A DNA stretch of 64,000 nucleotides from an uncultured Collinsella sp. (lineage in GTDB: Bacteria > Actinomycetota > Coriobacteriia > Coriobacteriales > Coriobacteriaceae). Below are positions 53,096 to 62,941 of the stretch, one piece after another. Numbering within the stretch: position 1 is the first letter of the stretch; the number at the start of each line of letters is the position of its first letter. Location: positions 89,065 to 153,064 of the forward strand of contig CAKTVQ010000002.1 of NCBI GenBank assembly GCA_934630375.1, written 5' to 3'. A model generated the notes under the pieces. It did not search any database and was not told the origin of the DNA. It was given only the letters and a program-made list of their open reading frames with translations. The position numbers and the translations under genes were made by a program.

Positions 53096-53223
53096 TGCAG
53101 CTCCCCTGTAAACCTAAATAATGCTATCGGCGTATTGTATCCCAGCGCCGCGCATGCGTGGTGCAGGGCATGTGAACACCCCTCATATGGGACAACAAAC
53201 CACGCCCCAAAGATTGTAACCCC

Positions 53224-55089
53224 CTACTTCGTGTGCGGGATACCCAGCACGTCGAGCGCGTTGGCCATAATGGACTGGAACGGCACCGCAGCGGCATCTG
53301 AGCCGCTCGGCGTTCCGTCGAGCGTGATATAGCACAGCACCTTGGGCGATTGTGCCGGTGCAAAGCCCATAAAGGACGACATGTAGTTCTCCTTGAGGTA
53401 GCCGCCGTTCTCGTCGGCACGTTCGGCCGTACCGGTCTTACCCGCCACGTCATAGCCGTCAACCGCGCCGCCAACGCCCGTTCCCTCCGACACGACCGTC
53501 TGCATGCACGATGTCACCTGGGATGCGGTGTCCTCCGAAATCGCGCGCTCGCCTTCGCCCCAGTCCTTCTCGTCGCCTTTGCTGGACTTATAGAAGTGCG
53601 GGGTCATCATCACGCCGCCGTTGGCGATGCCGCCCACGGCACGTGCGATCTCAATCGGCGAGACAGACAGCGCCTGTCCAAAGCTCATCGAGCCCAGCGT
53701 GGCGCCGTCATACTGGTCACGCTCCTTGACGATGCCCAGGCTCTCGCCCGGAAAATCGACACCAGAGCTGTGACCGATGCCCCACTTGTCCACATAGGCG
53801 GCAAAGTCGTCGGCACCGATCTTGCGCCCCACCAGGACAAATCCCACGTTGGACGAACGGCGCATCATCTCGCGCACATCCATGGTCATGGCGTAGTCGC
53901 GCTTGTCGGCATCGGTGACGGTATCGTCGCCCACCTTGATGCTCGCCGGCACCTCAAACGACGTACTCGACCGCACGACACCCAAGTCGAAGCCGGCGCC
54001 CGCCACGAGCGTCTTAAAGACCGAGCCGGGCTCGTAGGCGTCGGTGACCAGGCGCAGGTTCATATCCTCGGTCTTGGCGTTTTCCAAATTGGTCTGGTCG
54101 TAGGTCGGATACGAGCAGGCTGCCAAGATCTCGCCTGTCGTAGGATCGGTGACCAGCGCCGAGCCGTTCTTGGCCTTTGTCTTCTCGACAGCCTCTGCCA
54201 GGGCATCCTCGGCCGCACGCTGGATATTGACGTCGAGCGTCGTCACGATATCAACGCCGTCGACCGCAGCCACCTTTTTATAGGCACCGCCCGCGATATA
54301 GCTGCCGTCCCTCGCGCGCTCGCGTACGAGAGAGCCGTTCGTGCCGGTCAGAAGCTTGTTGTATTGCTTTTCGAGACCCGTCAAGCCGTCGTTGTCTACA
54401 TTCACTACACCCAGCACCTGCGATGCCAGATTGCCGTATGGATATACGCGCTTCATGGCCTGCTCAAAAAGCACGCCGGGCAGGTTCTTCTTCTCCAGCG
54501 CCGCAGCGTCGTCTTCGTCCACCTGGCGCTTGATATACACCCAGGTTCCATCGGACTCAACGAGCTTGCGGCAGGTCTTTTTATCGATTCCAGTTGCCTT
54601 GACCAGCGCCGACACCGTCTTGTCAACATCCTCGACAAGCTGGGGGTTCACGGCGATGTTGCGACATTCGACCGACGACGCTAGCACGTTACCGTTGCGG
54701 TCGTAGATGGTACCGCGTTTGGCATAGAGGGTCTGCGCAAGCAGGCGGCGCGCATCGGCACGCTCGCGCAGTTTATCGGCTTCGACAATTTGATAGTCGG
54801 CAAGGCGAAAGACGCCCAAGCCCAAGCCAAGCCCAATGAAGCCCATGACGGCTTTGCGGCGAGGCAGAGGCGTGCCTGTGAGCCATTCGGTCGACGAACT
54901 CTTGCGCGACCCGGTGTTATGCACTTGAGGGCCGCCCGAGCCGCGAAGTCGCGACGCCGGGTCGTTGCCACGGGACTGCCCGGCGTTGTAAGATTGCCGA
55001 CCCGCTCCTTGATAACCAGAACGTCCCCGCGACGAGGGACGTCCAGAACCGCGGCCCCCATCGGAACCGCGGCGATAGTCATTTGTCAT
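53224..55089 (-). CDS. ftsI: Septal class B penicillin-binding protein (FtsI/PBP2-type transpeptidase)
   Basis: The 621-residue protein has a Gly/Arg/Ser-rich cytosolic N-terminus of about 75 residues, one membrane segment near 80-97, the PBP dimer domain with RGTIYDRNGNVLA, and the transpeptidase domain with catalytic Ser356 in EPGSVFKT, SSN at 412-414 and KTGTAE at 551. It crosslinks septal peptidoglycan with FtsW. No PASTA domains. It starts 17 nt after the ftsL-like gene. Confidence 0.95.
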   Translation of the reverse strand: MTNDYRRGSDGGRGSGRPSSRGRSGYQGAGRQSYNAGQSRGNDPASRLRGSGGPQVHNTGSRKSSSTEWLTGTPLPRRKAVMGFIGLGLGLGVFRLADYQIVEADKLRERADARRLLAQTLYAKRGTIYDRNGNVLASSVECRNIAVNPQLVEDVDKTVSALVKATGIDKKTCRKLVESDGTWVYIKRQVDEDDAAALEKKNLPGVLFEQAMKRVYPYGNLASQVLGVVNVDNDGLTGLEKQYNKLLTGTNGSLVRERARDGSYIAGGAYKKVAAVDGVDIVTTLDVNIQRAAEDALAEAVEKTKAKNGSALVTDPTTGEILAACSYPTYDQTNLENAKTEDMNLRLVTDAYEPGSVFKTLVAGAGFDLGVVRSSTSFEVPASIKVGDDTVTDADKRDYAMTMDVREMMRRSSNVGFVLVGRKIGADDFAAYVDKWGIGHSSGVDFPGESLGIVKERDQYDGATLGSMSFGQALSVSPIEIARAVGGIANGGVMMTPHFYKSSKGDEKDWGEGERAISEDTASQVTSCMQTVVSEGTGVGGAVDGYDVAGKTGTAERADENGGYLKENYMSSFMGFAPAQSPKVLCYITLDGTPSGSDAAAVPFQSIMANALDVLGIPHTK

Positions 55090-55106
55090 ACTCAGCTACC
55101 GTCTTG

Positions 55107-55577
55107 CTACTGAGCGGTCGCGGTCGCGTTGGCGCCCGCGGCTGCATCCTGCGAAAAGTCAAGTGTAACGCTCTCGCTGGGCTCCACCATGCCATAAGCG
55201 CCCGCAAGGTCGCGAATGCGCGTGTCGGCGCCATAGACCGAATGCATGACCTCCAGGTCGGAGCTCTCATCGGTCGCCTTTTCGAGCGTGTTGGTAAGCT
55301 CGGCGTTGCTGTTGAGCACCTGGGCCGTAACGCCGGCGAGCGCCACGCGGGCGACGCCGATCGTCATGAAGATAGCCGCAATGATGCAAAACGTTTTAAG
55401 AACGCTCATGAAAACCGGGCTTACCGCCTGGTTTGCCTGACGGCCCGCGCCCGTGTAGACATCAAAGCGCGGCGTGCGCTGCTCACGGGGAGCAACGGGG
55501 GCCTGCGGCGTCTCACGATAGGCGGGCATGGCGTTCATATCATAGGCGAGTGCTGCGCTTGAAGTGTTGTAGCCCAT
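55107..55577 (-). CDS. ftsL: FtsL-like cell division protein
   Basis: The 156-residue protein has a polar N-terminus of about 55 residues, one membrane segment (about 58-82, SVLKTFCIIAAIFMTIGVA) and a short extracytoplasmic coiled coil (NSNAELTNTLEKATDESSDLE cut short here), then a DRIRDLA-like IRDLAGAYGM motif typical of FtsL/DivIC ends. Sequence identity in this family is low, so the call rests on topology and its place between rsmH and ftsI. GGGAGGCGG precedes the ATG. Confidence 0.82.
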   Translation of the reverse strand: MGYNTSSAALAYDMNAMPAYRETPQAPVAPREQRTPRFDVYTGAGRQANQAVSPVFMSVLKTFCIIAAIFMTIGVARVALAGVTAQVLNSNAELTNTLEKATDESSDLEVMHSVYGADTRIRDLAGAYGMVEPSESVTLDFSQDAAAGANATATAQ

Positions 55578-55667
55578 GATATGCCGCCTCCCATCCCGAG
55601 TACGTTGGTAGTGTGTTTAAGCTTCGTTTATGGTGCGAGCGGGAGGTCCAATATCGCGCGGTCGCGC

Positions 55668-56633
55668 CTACAGACGCTGCGCCACGCGGATTTTGGCTGA
55701 TCTCGCCCGAGGGTTGCGCTCAACCTCATCAGGCTGGGCAACCAAGGGTTTGCGAGTGATGACCTTGAGTATCGGCACGTTGCCGCACACGCACACCGGA
55801 ATCTCCGGCGGACACGTGCACCCCTGGCTCATCTCCTTAAAGTGATTCTTTACGATACGGTCCTCGAGCGAGTGATACGAGATGACGCAGATACGTCCGC
55901 CCGGGTTGAGCCACCTGGTGGCGGCATCAAGCCCTCGTTCGAGCACATCGAGCTCGTGATTGACCTCGATGCGAATGGCCTGGAAACTTTTCTTGGCCGG
56001 GTGTCCGCCATGCCGACGAGCGGCAGCCGGGATACCCGCCTTGATGATCTCGACAAATTGGCCGGTGGTTTCGATCGGTTCTTGCTCGCGGCGGCGCACG
56101 ATCTCGCGCGCGATCTGCGAGGCGAACTTCTCTTCGCCGTAGACGCGTAGAATCCGGGCGAGGTCGTGTTCGTTATAGGTGTTGATGACCTCAGCTGCGT
56201 TTAAGGTGTTATTACCCGGATCCATCCGCATGTCCAATGGGGCGTCCTCGTTATACGAAAAGCCCCTGCCAGGGATATCGAGTTGCGGTGACGAAACGCC
56301 CAAATCGAACAGGAAGCCATCGACCCCGGGCACCTCGGCCGAGCAAAGCAGCTCGTCCAAGTCGCCGAAGTTGCCCTTCAGCAGCTGGTGCGGAACGCCG
56401 GGAACCTCGCGGTCCAGACGAGCGCCAGCGGCCTCGAGGGCCATGTCGTCCTGATCGACGCCGAGCAAAAGGCCCGTCTCCCCCACCTGCGCGGCCATCT
56501 TTACCGAATGGCCGGCACCGCCAAGGGTGCAATCGCAGACAACGGAGCCGCTCTTTAGCCGCAGCGACTCAAGCACTTCGCCGAGCATGACAGGTTCATG
56601 CCGATATTCTTGTGTCAAGATCCCACGCTCCAT
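55668..56633 (-). CDS. rsmH: 16S rRNA (cytosine(1402)-N(4))-methyltransferase
   Basis: The 321-residue protein has HEPVMLGEVLE, the SAM-binding VVCDCTLGGAGHS, FDLGVSSPQLD, RGFSYNEDAPLDMRM and ISYHSLEDRIVKNHF, all characteristic of RsmH (MraW). It methylates the ribosomal P-site base C1402. A Cys-rich CTCPPEIPVCVCG segment near the C-terminus may bind metal. It follows mraZ by 20 nt. Confidence 0.96.
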   Translation of the reverse strand: MERGILTQEYRHEPVMLGEVLESLRLKSGSVVCDCTLGGAGHSVKMAAQVGETGLLLGVDQDDMALEAAGARLDREVPGVPHQLLKGNFGDLDELLCSAEVPGVDGFLFDLGVSSPQLDIPGRGFSYNEDAPLDMRMDPGNNTLNAAEVINTYNEHDLARILRVYGEEKFASQIAREIVRRREQEPIETTGQFVEIIKAGIPAAARRHGGHPAKKSFQAIRIEVNHELDVLERGLDAATRWLNPGGRICVISYHSLEDRIVKNHFKEMSQGCTCPPEIPVCVCGNVPILKVITRKPLVAQPDEVERNPRARSAKIRVAQRL

Positions 56634-56653
56634 CCGTTACCCGTACCTTGCCC

Positions 56654-57088
56654 TTACGAGAAGAAGAGGTCCAGCAGGGCCTCATCGTCATCGTCCTCAT
56701 CGGCCGCGGCGCGATCCCAAACCTCAAGGTGGTCGTAGTTGCCCACAACCGTGACCTCGCGGTCGAGGTTCGCCTGCTTGCGGAGAGACTCGGAAAGACC
56801 GATACGACCGGCGCTGTCCACGTCCATCGACGTAGTGCGCTTGTTGATCGCCCTCATGAGCTTCTGGTCGTTAATGTCACGCGGGTTAAAACCCTCGTGG
56901 CCCTCACGACCCGCGAAGAGTCCTTCGACCCACTTATCGAAGGCCTCGGCAGAGAACACGTACAGAGCATCGACATCCAGGGCTTTGAACACGCGAACGT
57001 GCTCTCCAAGCTCCTCGCGAAGGGGTGCAGGCAGGGACAGACGACCTTTTGCATCGAGATTGCGCTCGTATGCACCAGTCATTCCCAT
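56654..57088 (-). CDS. mraZ: Transcriptional regulator MraZ
   Basis: The 144-residue protein has two SpoVT-AbrB-like domains: YERNLDAKGRLSLPAPLRE at the start and SMDVDSAGRIGLSESLR in the second half. It binds GTGGG repeats before its own gene and represses the dcw operon in several bacteria. The acidic C-terminal tail (DEDDDDEALL) is family-typical. GGGGAGGGCGCAC precedes the ATG. A run of TGGG repeats lies about 100 nt upstream. Confidence 0.95.
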   Translation of the reverse strand: MGMTGAYERNLDAKGRLSLPAPLREELGEHVRVFKALDVDALYVFSAEAFDKWVEGLFAGREGHEGFNPRDINDQKLMRAINKRTTSMDVDSAGRIGLSESLRKQANLDREVTVVGNYDHLEVWDRAAADEDDDDEALLDLFFS

Positions 57089-57188
57089 GTGCGCCCTCCC
57101 CTCGGTTACTCAGATGGCACGTACGCGGGGAACCACCCCGCCTGTCGACGTCATTAATAATATGGGGAACCGCCCCATTTTTCAACAC

Positions 57189-57234
57189 CTTTCCCCACCC
57201 CTTCCCCCACCCCGCCCCACCACTCCACCCACCA
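57189..57234 (-). promoter_or_regulatory. Candidate MraZ operator (TGGG repeats)
   Basis: On the minus strand four TGGG repeats spaced 12, 10 and 12 nt lie in a G-rich stretch upstream of mraZ, as expected for MraZ autoregulation. The spacing is looser than the textbook 10-nt period. Confidence 0.65.
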
Positions 57235-57267
57235 TATATTGCAAAACACCCCCAATCATATGTTCGA

Positions 57268-57287
57268 AAACACAATATGTTGTGTTT
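57268..57287. promoter_or_regulatory. Perfect 20-bp dyad upstream of mraZ
   Basis: AAACACAA-TATG-TTGTGTTT is a perfect dyad about 180 nt before mraZ and close to the expected promoter. It has the look of an operator for a dimeric repressor; the protein is unknown. Confidence 0.5.
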
Positions 57288-57295
57288 ACAGCAAC

Positions 57296-57323
57296 GGCGG
57301 GATGCCACCTGTGGCATCCCGCC
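57296..57323. terminator. Strong hairpin downstream of xerD and upstream of mraZ
   Basis: GGCGGGATGCCAC pairs perfectly with GTGGCATCCCGCC around CT. It may end the pyrG-xerD transcript before the mraZ promoter. T runs are short. Confidence 0.65.
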
Positions 57324-57333
57324 TTTCAACCTC

Positions 57334-57347
57334 AACCTTCAAGTTGA
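57334..57347. promoter_or_regulatory. AACCTTCAAGTTGA dyad
   Basis: A near copy of the site upstream of ftsZ (42808-42821), here within TCAAC-CTTCAA-GTTGA. It lies about 245 nt before mraZ. Confidence 0.35.
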
Positions 57348-57453
57348 CCTTGAGGCGATTTTTGCGTCCCTTTACGTGGCGTTCACATCGCCCCCAAACT
57401 CCCCCACCCAAGGCACGTGCGGCCCACCACCGCGACGACAAGTGGCGAAAAAT

Positions 57454-57523
57454 GGGACGGGTCCCAGATTGCCCATGCGCGCGCAAAAGCACGCCGCGGC
57501 AATCTGGGGCCCGTCCCCAAATA
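57454..57523. repeat. GGGAC-type inverted repeat downstream of xerD
   Basis: TGGGACGGGTCCCAGATTGCC near 57454-57475 pairs with GGCAATCTGGGGCCCGTCCCC at 57502-57522, with one indel and one substitution. The 26-nt loop is GC-rich. It lies about 30 nt past the xerD stop and may terminate that transcript. Confidence 0.7.
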
Positions 57524-57550
57524 CCTATAGATATGCAGGCCAGCGATGTG

Positions 57551-58492
57551 TTAACGATGTGCCAGCGGGTGCGCCGCCAGATAGACCTCGGTCAGTTGCG
57601 TACGATCGACATGCGTGTAGACCTGCGTGGTCGATATATCGGCATGTCCCAAGATCTCCTGTAGCACACGGAGGTCTGCGCCGCCCGCAAGCATATGGGT
57701 GGCAAAGGAGTGGCGCAGCGTATGGGGATGGAGTCCCACCAGCCCTACCTGGCGCCCGTAGCGCTCACAGATGGCATGGATGCCCTGGCGCGACAGACGG
57801 CGGCCGTTCTTATTTAAAAAGACCGCCGAAGTCTCGGTTCCGCGGGCATGGGCTGCCAAGCGAGAACGCCCCTCAGCTACATAGAGCGTCAGAGCTCGCG
57901 CCGCGCTTCCCACCAACGGGGACAGGCGTTCCTTTGAGCCCTTACCGCGAACGAGTACAAAACCATCGTCGATATGGATATCGCCCACATCGAGCCCCAC
58001 CAACTCGCTCACACGCAAACCGCATCCGTAGAGCACTTCCAAGATGGCATGGTCGCGCAAGCCCATCTCGCCCTCGGGGAAGTCTTGATCGAGCAGCGCC
58101 GAGACATCCTCCACCGATAGATACTCCGGCAAACGCTCAGCCTTTTTAGGCAGGCGCAACGCCGCCGTTGGATTTTGGGCCACAGCCCCATCGCGCACCA
58201 AAAAGGCATGCAGGCCCTTCACGGCCGCAAGCGCACGCTCCACCGAGGCATCGGAATAGCCCCCATCGCGACGGTCGGCGACAAAGCCCTCCACGACCTG
58301 ACGAGTCACCTCATCAAAAGACATGATGCCCGCCCGCTCCAGATAGGCGCAGTACGTCGTCAGGTCACGACGATAGGCCGCAATCGTGTTGCGCGCCAAA
58401 CCCCGCTCGACCGCGAGGTAATCGAGATACTCCCCCGCCGCCACGGCGAGCGACGAGGGAGTAGCTTCGGTATGTTCTTTGTTCGCCGGCAC
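57551..58492 (-). CDS. xerD: Site-specific tyrosine recombinase, XerD type
   Basis: The 313-residue protein has the N-terminal core-binding domain (about residues 14-105) and the catalytic domain with the full tyrosine-recombinase set: R160 in GCGLRVSEL, K184, H257 and R260 in HPHTLRHSF, H283 and nucleophile Y292 in TTQVYTHV. It resolves chromosome dimers at dif with a XerC-type partner, not seen here. Start GTG 58492 lies 2 nt after the pyrG stop and yields the usual length; an extension into pyrG is not protein-like. Confidence 0.9.
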   Translation of the reverse strand: MPANKEHTEATPSSLAVAAGEYLDYLAVERGLARNTIAAYRRDLTTYCAYLERAGIMSFDEVTRQVVEGFVADRRDGGYSDASVERALAAVKGLHAFLVRDGAVAQNPTAALRLPKKAERLPEYLSVEDVSALLDQDFPEGEMGLRDHAILEVLYGCGLRVSELVGLDVGDIHIDDGFVLVRGKGSKERLSPLVGSAARALTLYVAEGRSRLAAHARGTETSAVFLNKNGRRLSRQGIHAICERYGRQVGLVGLHPHTLRHSFATHMLAGGADLRVLQEILGHADISTTQVYTHVDRTQLTEVYLAAHPLAHR

Positions 58493-58494
58493 CC

Positions 58495-60162
<1,668 letters not shown>

Positions 60163-60211
60163 TTACCTGCGCTTCCCGTAGAAGTTGTTTATCCACATCT
60201 TACGGGTCTTC

Positions 60212-60243
60212 ATTGTAATACTCGCGCCGCGGACCGTCCGCAA
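60212..60243 (-). promoter_or_regulatory. Candidate pyrG promoter with palindromic operator
   Basis: On the minus strand TTGCGG and TATTAC are 17 nt apart; TACAAT overlaps as an alternative -10. The spacer includes the perfect palindrome GCGGAC-C-GTCCGC (60229-60241), a plausible repressor site. Confidence 0.45.
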
Positions 60244-60280
60244 TTTTTCTCGCGTGCGATTGCATTTCTCAATCTTGAAA

Positions 60281-60310
60281 CAAAACGCCGCCCGGTTTCC
60301 CAGGCGGCGT
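60281..60310 (-). terminator. Terminator of the winged-helix gene
   Basis: ACGCCGCC pairs with GGCGGCGT (60285-60310) and the minus strand continues TTTTGTTTC. Confidence 0.88.
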
Positions 60311-60334
60311 CGCTATGGCAAGGGTTACATGCTA

Positions 60335-60673
60335 CTATCGATCAGCAACCTCGTCCTCAAGCATTTCTTGAACGAGCATGCCGGTACGGACGCCCTCAAG
60401 ATACCACTCACCACGTTCGGTGAGGCAAATGCCATTTGCAAGCTGACCGCCGTCGTCGCTATAACGCGAGACGACATCAATCATACCTTCGGAATCCAAG
60501 CGATCGATTGCGGCGCGGGCACGATACGGCGAAACCCCCACGCGCTCGGCAAGCGTTTTGCGCGAGAAACCATACGGCCCGCCATTGTCTTCGGTTTGCT
60601 GGTCGATCTCCATCAACACCAGCACCTCGACACGCTTCATATCGTTAACACTCGCACGACCCTTGCCCGCCAT
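60335..60673 (-). CDS. Winged-helix DNA-binding protein
   Basis: The 112-residue protein has a helix-turn-helix in SRKTLAERVGVSPYRARAAIDRL, quoted here in part as SRKTLAERVGVSPYRARA, followed by LDSEGMIDVVSRYSDDGG as the wing. It fits small MarR- or GntR-like winged-helix regulators; the ligand or targets are unknown. It has no sensor domain. GAGGAGGCTGCT precedes ATG 60673. It is monocistronic, with TACAAT at 60791-60796 as -10 and a terminator downstream. Confidence 0.75.
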   Translation of the reverse strand: MAGKGRASVNDMKRVEVLVLMEIDQQTEDNGGPYGFSRKTLAERVGVSPYRARAAIDRLDSEGMIDVVSRYSDDGGQLANGICLTERGEWYLEGVRTGMLVQEMLEDEVADR

Positions 60674-60790
60674 AGCAGCCTCCTCAAACCGAGCACGAGC
60701 ATCTAACGCGCCGTGCGCGACCGACACACCTCACGATGGCAGGTAATATCCATCATGCGGCATCCCGCTAAGGATGAAACAGTTACGGTT

Positions 60791-60796
60791 ATTGTA
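60791..60796 (-). promoter_or_regulatory. -10 box of the winged-helix gene
   Basis: TATACAAT on the minus strand; the leader of about 115 nt contains an 8-bp hairpin (CATGATGG/CCATCGTG, about 60729-60754). No clear -35. Confidence 0.4.
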
Positions 60797-60861
60797 TACC
60801 GCTCAAATTGTTTCTAGGCAGGTAAACAGCTATTTTTCGCCGAAATAGACGCTTTATTGAT

Positions 60862-60895
60862 CAAAAAGCCGTACCGGGCGCTAACCCGATACGGC
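60862..60895 (-). terminator. Terminator of the DUF1846 gene
   Basis: GCCGTATCGGG pairs with CCCGGTACGGC on the minus strand (one G-U), followed by TTTTTGATC. Confidence 0.9.
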
Positions 60896-60929
60896 CAAAA
60901 TGCAATGCAATTACCGCGGTGCTTCAAAC

Positions 60930-62411
60930 TTAGCGATGGAAGAAACCGCGGCGCTCAAACTTGGGCTCGCAGCACACGTTGATGCCCAACTTGCGCAGTA
61001 CTGTCTCGTCCGTCGGCGAGATAATCACGCTAAAGAAGGCATCGCAACCGCGCAGCTGCTCCAGGCCCGAAAGGACGCGAGCGGCCGTCTCACTCGTGGC
61101 CGAGGTGATCGACAGCGCCATAAGCGTCTCGTCGGTGTGGAGGCGCGGGTTTTTGCTGCCCAGGAAATGCGTCTTGAGCTTGCTGATGGGCTCGATCGCC
61201 TCATCGCTAATGACCTCGAGCTCAAGGTCGACGCCCGAGACATGCTTGAGGGCGTTCATAATGAGCGAACTTGCGGCGCCCAGGCGCGTGGAGGTCTTAC
61301 CGGTCACCACGGAGCCATCGGGCATGACCATGGCACCCACGGGACCACCCGTCAGCTGCTCCCTGGTGAGGGCCGCCGAGCGCGCCGGTGAGTAGTTCTT
61401 ATCGATGCCGGCTTTCTTCATAATAATCTTGAGACGGTCGACTTGCTCATCGCCCACGCCGGTACGGCGCACATTTTCGACCGCGGTAAAGTAGCGGCGG
61501 ACGATCTCCATCTTGGAAGCGTCGCGGCAGGCATCGTCATCGGTGATGGCAAAGCCGACCATATTGACGCCCATGTCCGTAGGGCTCTGGTAGGGGCTCT
61601 TGCCCAGAATCTTTTCCATCAGGGCACGGACTACCGGGAAGGCCTCGACGTCGCGGTTGTAGTTGACCGTGGTCTTGTTGTAGGCCTCCAGGTGGAAGGA
61701 GTCGATGATGTTGGCGTCATCGAGGTCTGCCGTGGCGGCCTCGTAGGCAATATTGACCGGATGCGTAAGGGGCAGATTCCAAACCGGGAAGGTCTCGAAT
61801 TTGGCATAGCCGGCGGCCGTGCCATGCTTGTGCTCGTGATAGAGCTGAGACAGGCAAGTGGCGAGCTTGCCCGAGCCAGGGCCGGGCGCCGTCACGACAA
61901 CGAGCGGTCGGGTGGTCTCGACAAACTCGTTCTTGCCATAGCCGTCGTCGGACACGATCAGATCGACATCGTGCGGATACCCCTCGATGGGATAGTGCAG
62001 TTTGGCGGGAATACCGAGCGCGTTCAGGCGGTTGCGGAACACATCGGCAGCGGGCTGGCCGGCGTACTGGGTGATGACCACAGCCGCGACGGCAAAGCCG
62101 TTGCCGCGGAACAGGTCAACCAGGCGCAGCACATCCTCGTCATAGGTAATGCCAAGGTCACCACGAGCCTTGTTTTTCTCGATGTGGTTCGCGTTGATCG
62201 CGATGATAACCTCGACATCGTCGGCGATGCTCTTGAGCATGCGAAACTTGCTGTCCGGCTCAAAACCCGGCAGCACGCGGCTCGCGTGATAGTCGTCAAA
62301 CAGCTTGCCGCCAAACTCCAAATACAGCTTGCCGCCAAACTGCGAGATGCGCTCTTTAATATGAGCGGCCTGCAGCTCGATATATTTCGCGTTGTCGAAA
62401 CCCTGGCGCAT
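60930..62411 (-). CDS. DUF1846 domain-containing protein
   Basis: The 493-residue protein matches the DUF1846 family across its length: QGFDNAKYIELQ at the start, then LYLEFGGKLFDDYHASRVLPGF and further VVVTAPGPGSGKLATC and LPLTHPVN. The GPGSGK segment looks like a nucleotide-binding loop. Structures in the family show kinase-like and Rossmann-type folds, but the biochemical role is not established. Start ATG 62411 has GGGAG 6 nt upstream and fits family N-termini. TATAAT at 62451-62456 is a consensus -10. Confidence 0.93.
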   Translation of the reverse strand: MRQGFDNAKYIELQAAHIKERISQFGGKLYLEFGGKLFDDYHASRVLPGFEPDSKFRMLKSIADDVEVIIAINANHIEKNKARGDLGITYDEDVLRLVDLFRGNGFAVAAVVITQYAGQPAADVFRNRLNALGIPAKLHYPIEGYPHDVDLIVSDDGYGKNEFVETTRPLVVVTAPGPGSGKLATCLSQLYHEHKHGTAAGYAKFETFPVWNLPLTHPVNIAYEAATADLDDANIIDSFHLEAYNKTTVNYNRDVEAFPVVRALMEKILGKSPYQSPTDMGVNMVGFAITDDDACRDASKMEIVRRYFTAVENVRRTGVGDEQVDRLKIIMKKAGIDKNYSPARSAALTREQLTGGPVGAMVMPDGSVVTGKTSTRLGAASSLIMNALKHVSGVDLELEVISDEAIEPISKLKTHFLGSKNPRLHTDETLMALSITSATSETAARVLSGLEQLRGCDAFFSVIISPTDETVLRKLGINVCCEPKFERRGFFHR

Positions 62412-62450
62412 GTATGGCTCCCGTCCCATTTCCATTTAATGTTCTAGGCG

Positions 62451-62456
62451 ATTATA
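62451..62456 (-). promoter_or_regulatory. -10 box of the DUF1846 gene
   Basis: Perfect TATAAT on the minus strand about 40 nt before the start codon. The -35 position (GCGTTG) is poor. Confidence 0.5.
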
Positions 62457-62518
62457 ACGGAGCAGACCCTTCCCAACGCCCAAGCAATCAACTGGCACCA
62501 ACCAAACACGCCATCGAT

Positions 62519-62587
62519 AAGTTGCGGTGAAATAGTTCCCGTTTAACCCCTCAAGACGGCCAAACAGGAACTATTCCACCGCAACTT
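62519..62587 (-). repeat. Palindromic element, GTTGCGGTGAAATA family, copy 3
   Basis: AAGTTGCGGTGAAATAGTTCC pairs with the right arm (62563-62587). Two imperfect positions are A-C or C-A on the plus strand and G-U on the minus strand. The inner pairs (GTTCC/GGAAC) differ from those of copies 1 and 2. Confidence 0.85.
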
Positions 62588-62663
62588 CCCCTTCTTGGTT
62601 CAAACAAACCTGGCCTTTGTATCAATAATGGAAACGTCGCAGGTGGAGCATAAGCCAGCGAAA

Positions 62664-62757
62664 GCCCGCCAGAGCGAGCAAGGTGACGTGAAAGAGGAGG
62701 GCATAGGCCTTTTGGCCATGCCCGACGATTGAACGTCAGATTGCCGCTCTGGCGGGC
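62664..62757. repeat. Nested-hairpin structured element, copy B
   Basis: Outer stem GCCCGCCAGAGC (62664-62675) with 62746-62757; middle TGACGT (62684-62689) with ACGTCA (62733-62738); inner GGGCAT plus GGCC with GGCC plus ATGCCC around TTTT (62699-62723). Same architecture and joining sequences (GAGCAAGG, GATTGCC) as copy A at 7387-7481, with compensatory changes in all three stems. Confidence 0.8.
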
Positions 62758-62772
62758 TTGCAGCGTCGAGTG

Positions 62773-62876
62773 GTTCCGGCGTTTGGTAAAACGCCGGAAC
62801 ACAAGAGCGCCCCCTCCCGCGCACGGAACGGGAGGGGGCTAAAGGTAGGAGTCTACCGGTGGGTTTACCCCACCGG
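62773..62876. other. Three consecutive perfect hairpins downstream of the YfcC gene
   Basis: GTTCCGGCGTTT with its complement (62773-62800), GCCCCCTCCCG with CGGGAGGGGGC (62809-62839) and CCGGTGGG with CCCACCGG (62856-62876). No T run follows on either strand. They lie between the transporter stop and structured element copy B and may end or protect the transporter mRNA. Confidence 0.6.
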
Positions 62877-62941
62877 ACAGACGATGACCAGGTGATCCCT
62901 TACAGGATCGTCAAGGTTTCCGTGGGGTACCCGTTGGGTAC

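Noticed and set aside
57239..57664. Plus-strand frame between mraZ and xerD
   Set aside because: It runs through operator and palindrome sequences and into xerD antisense; no protein features.
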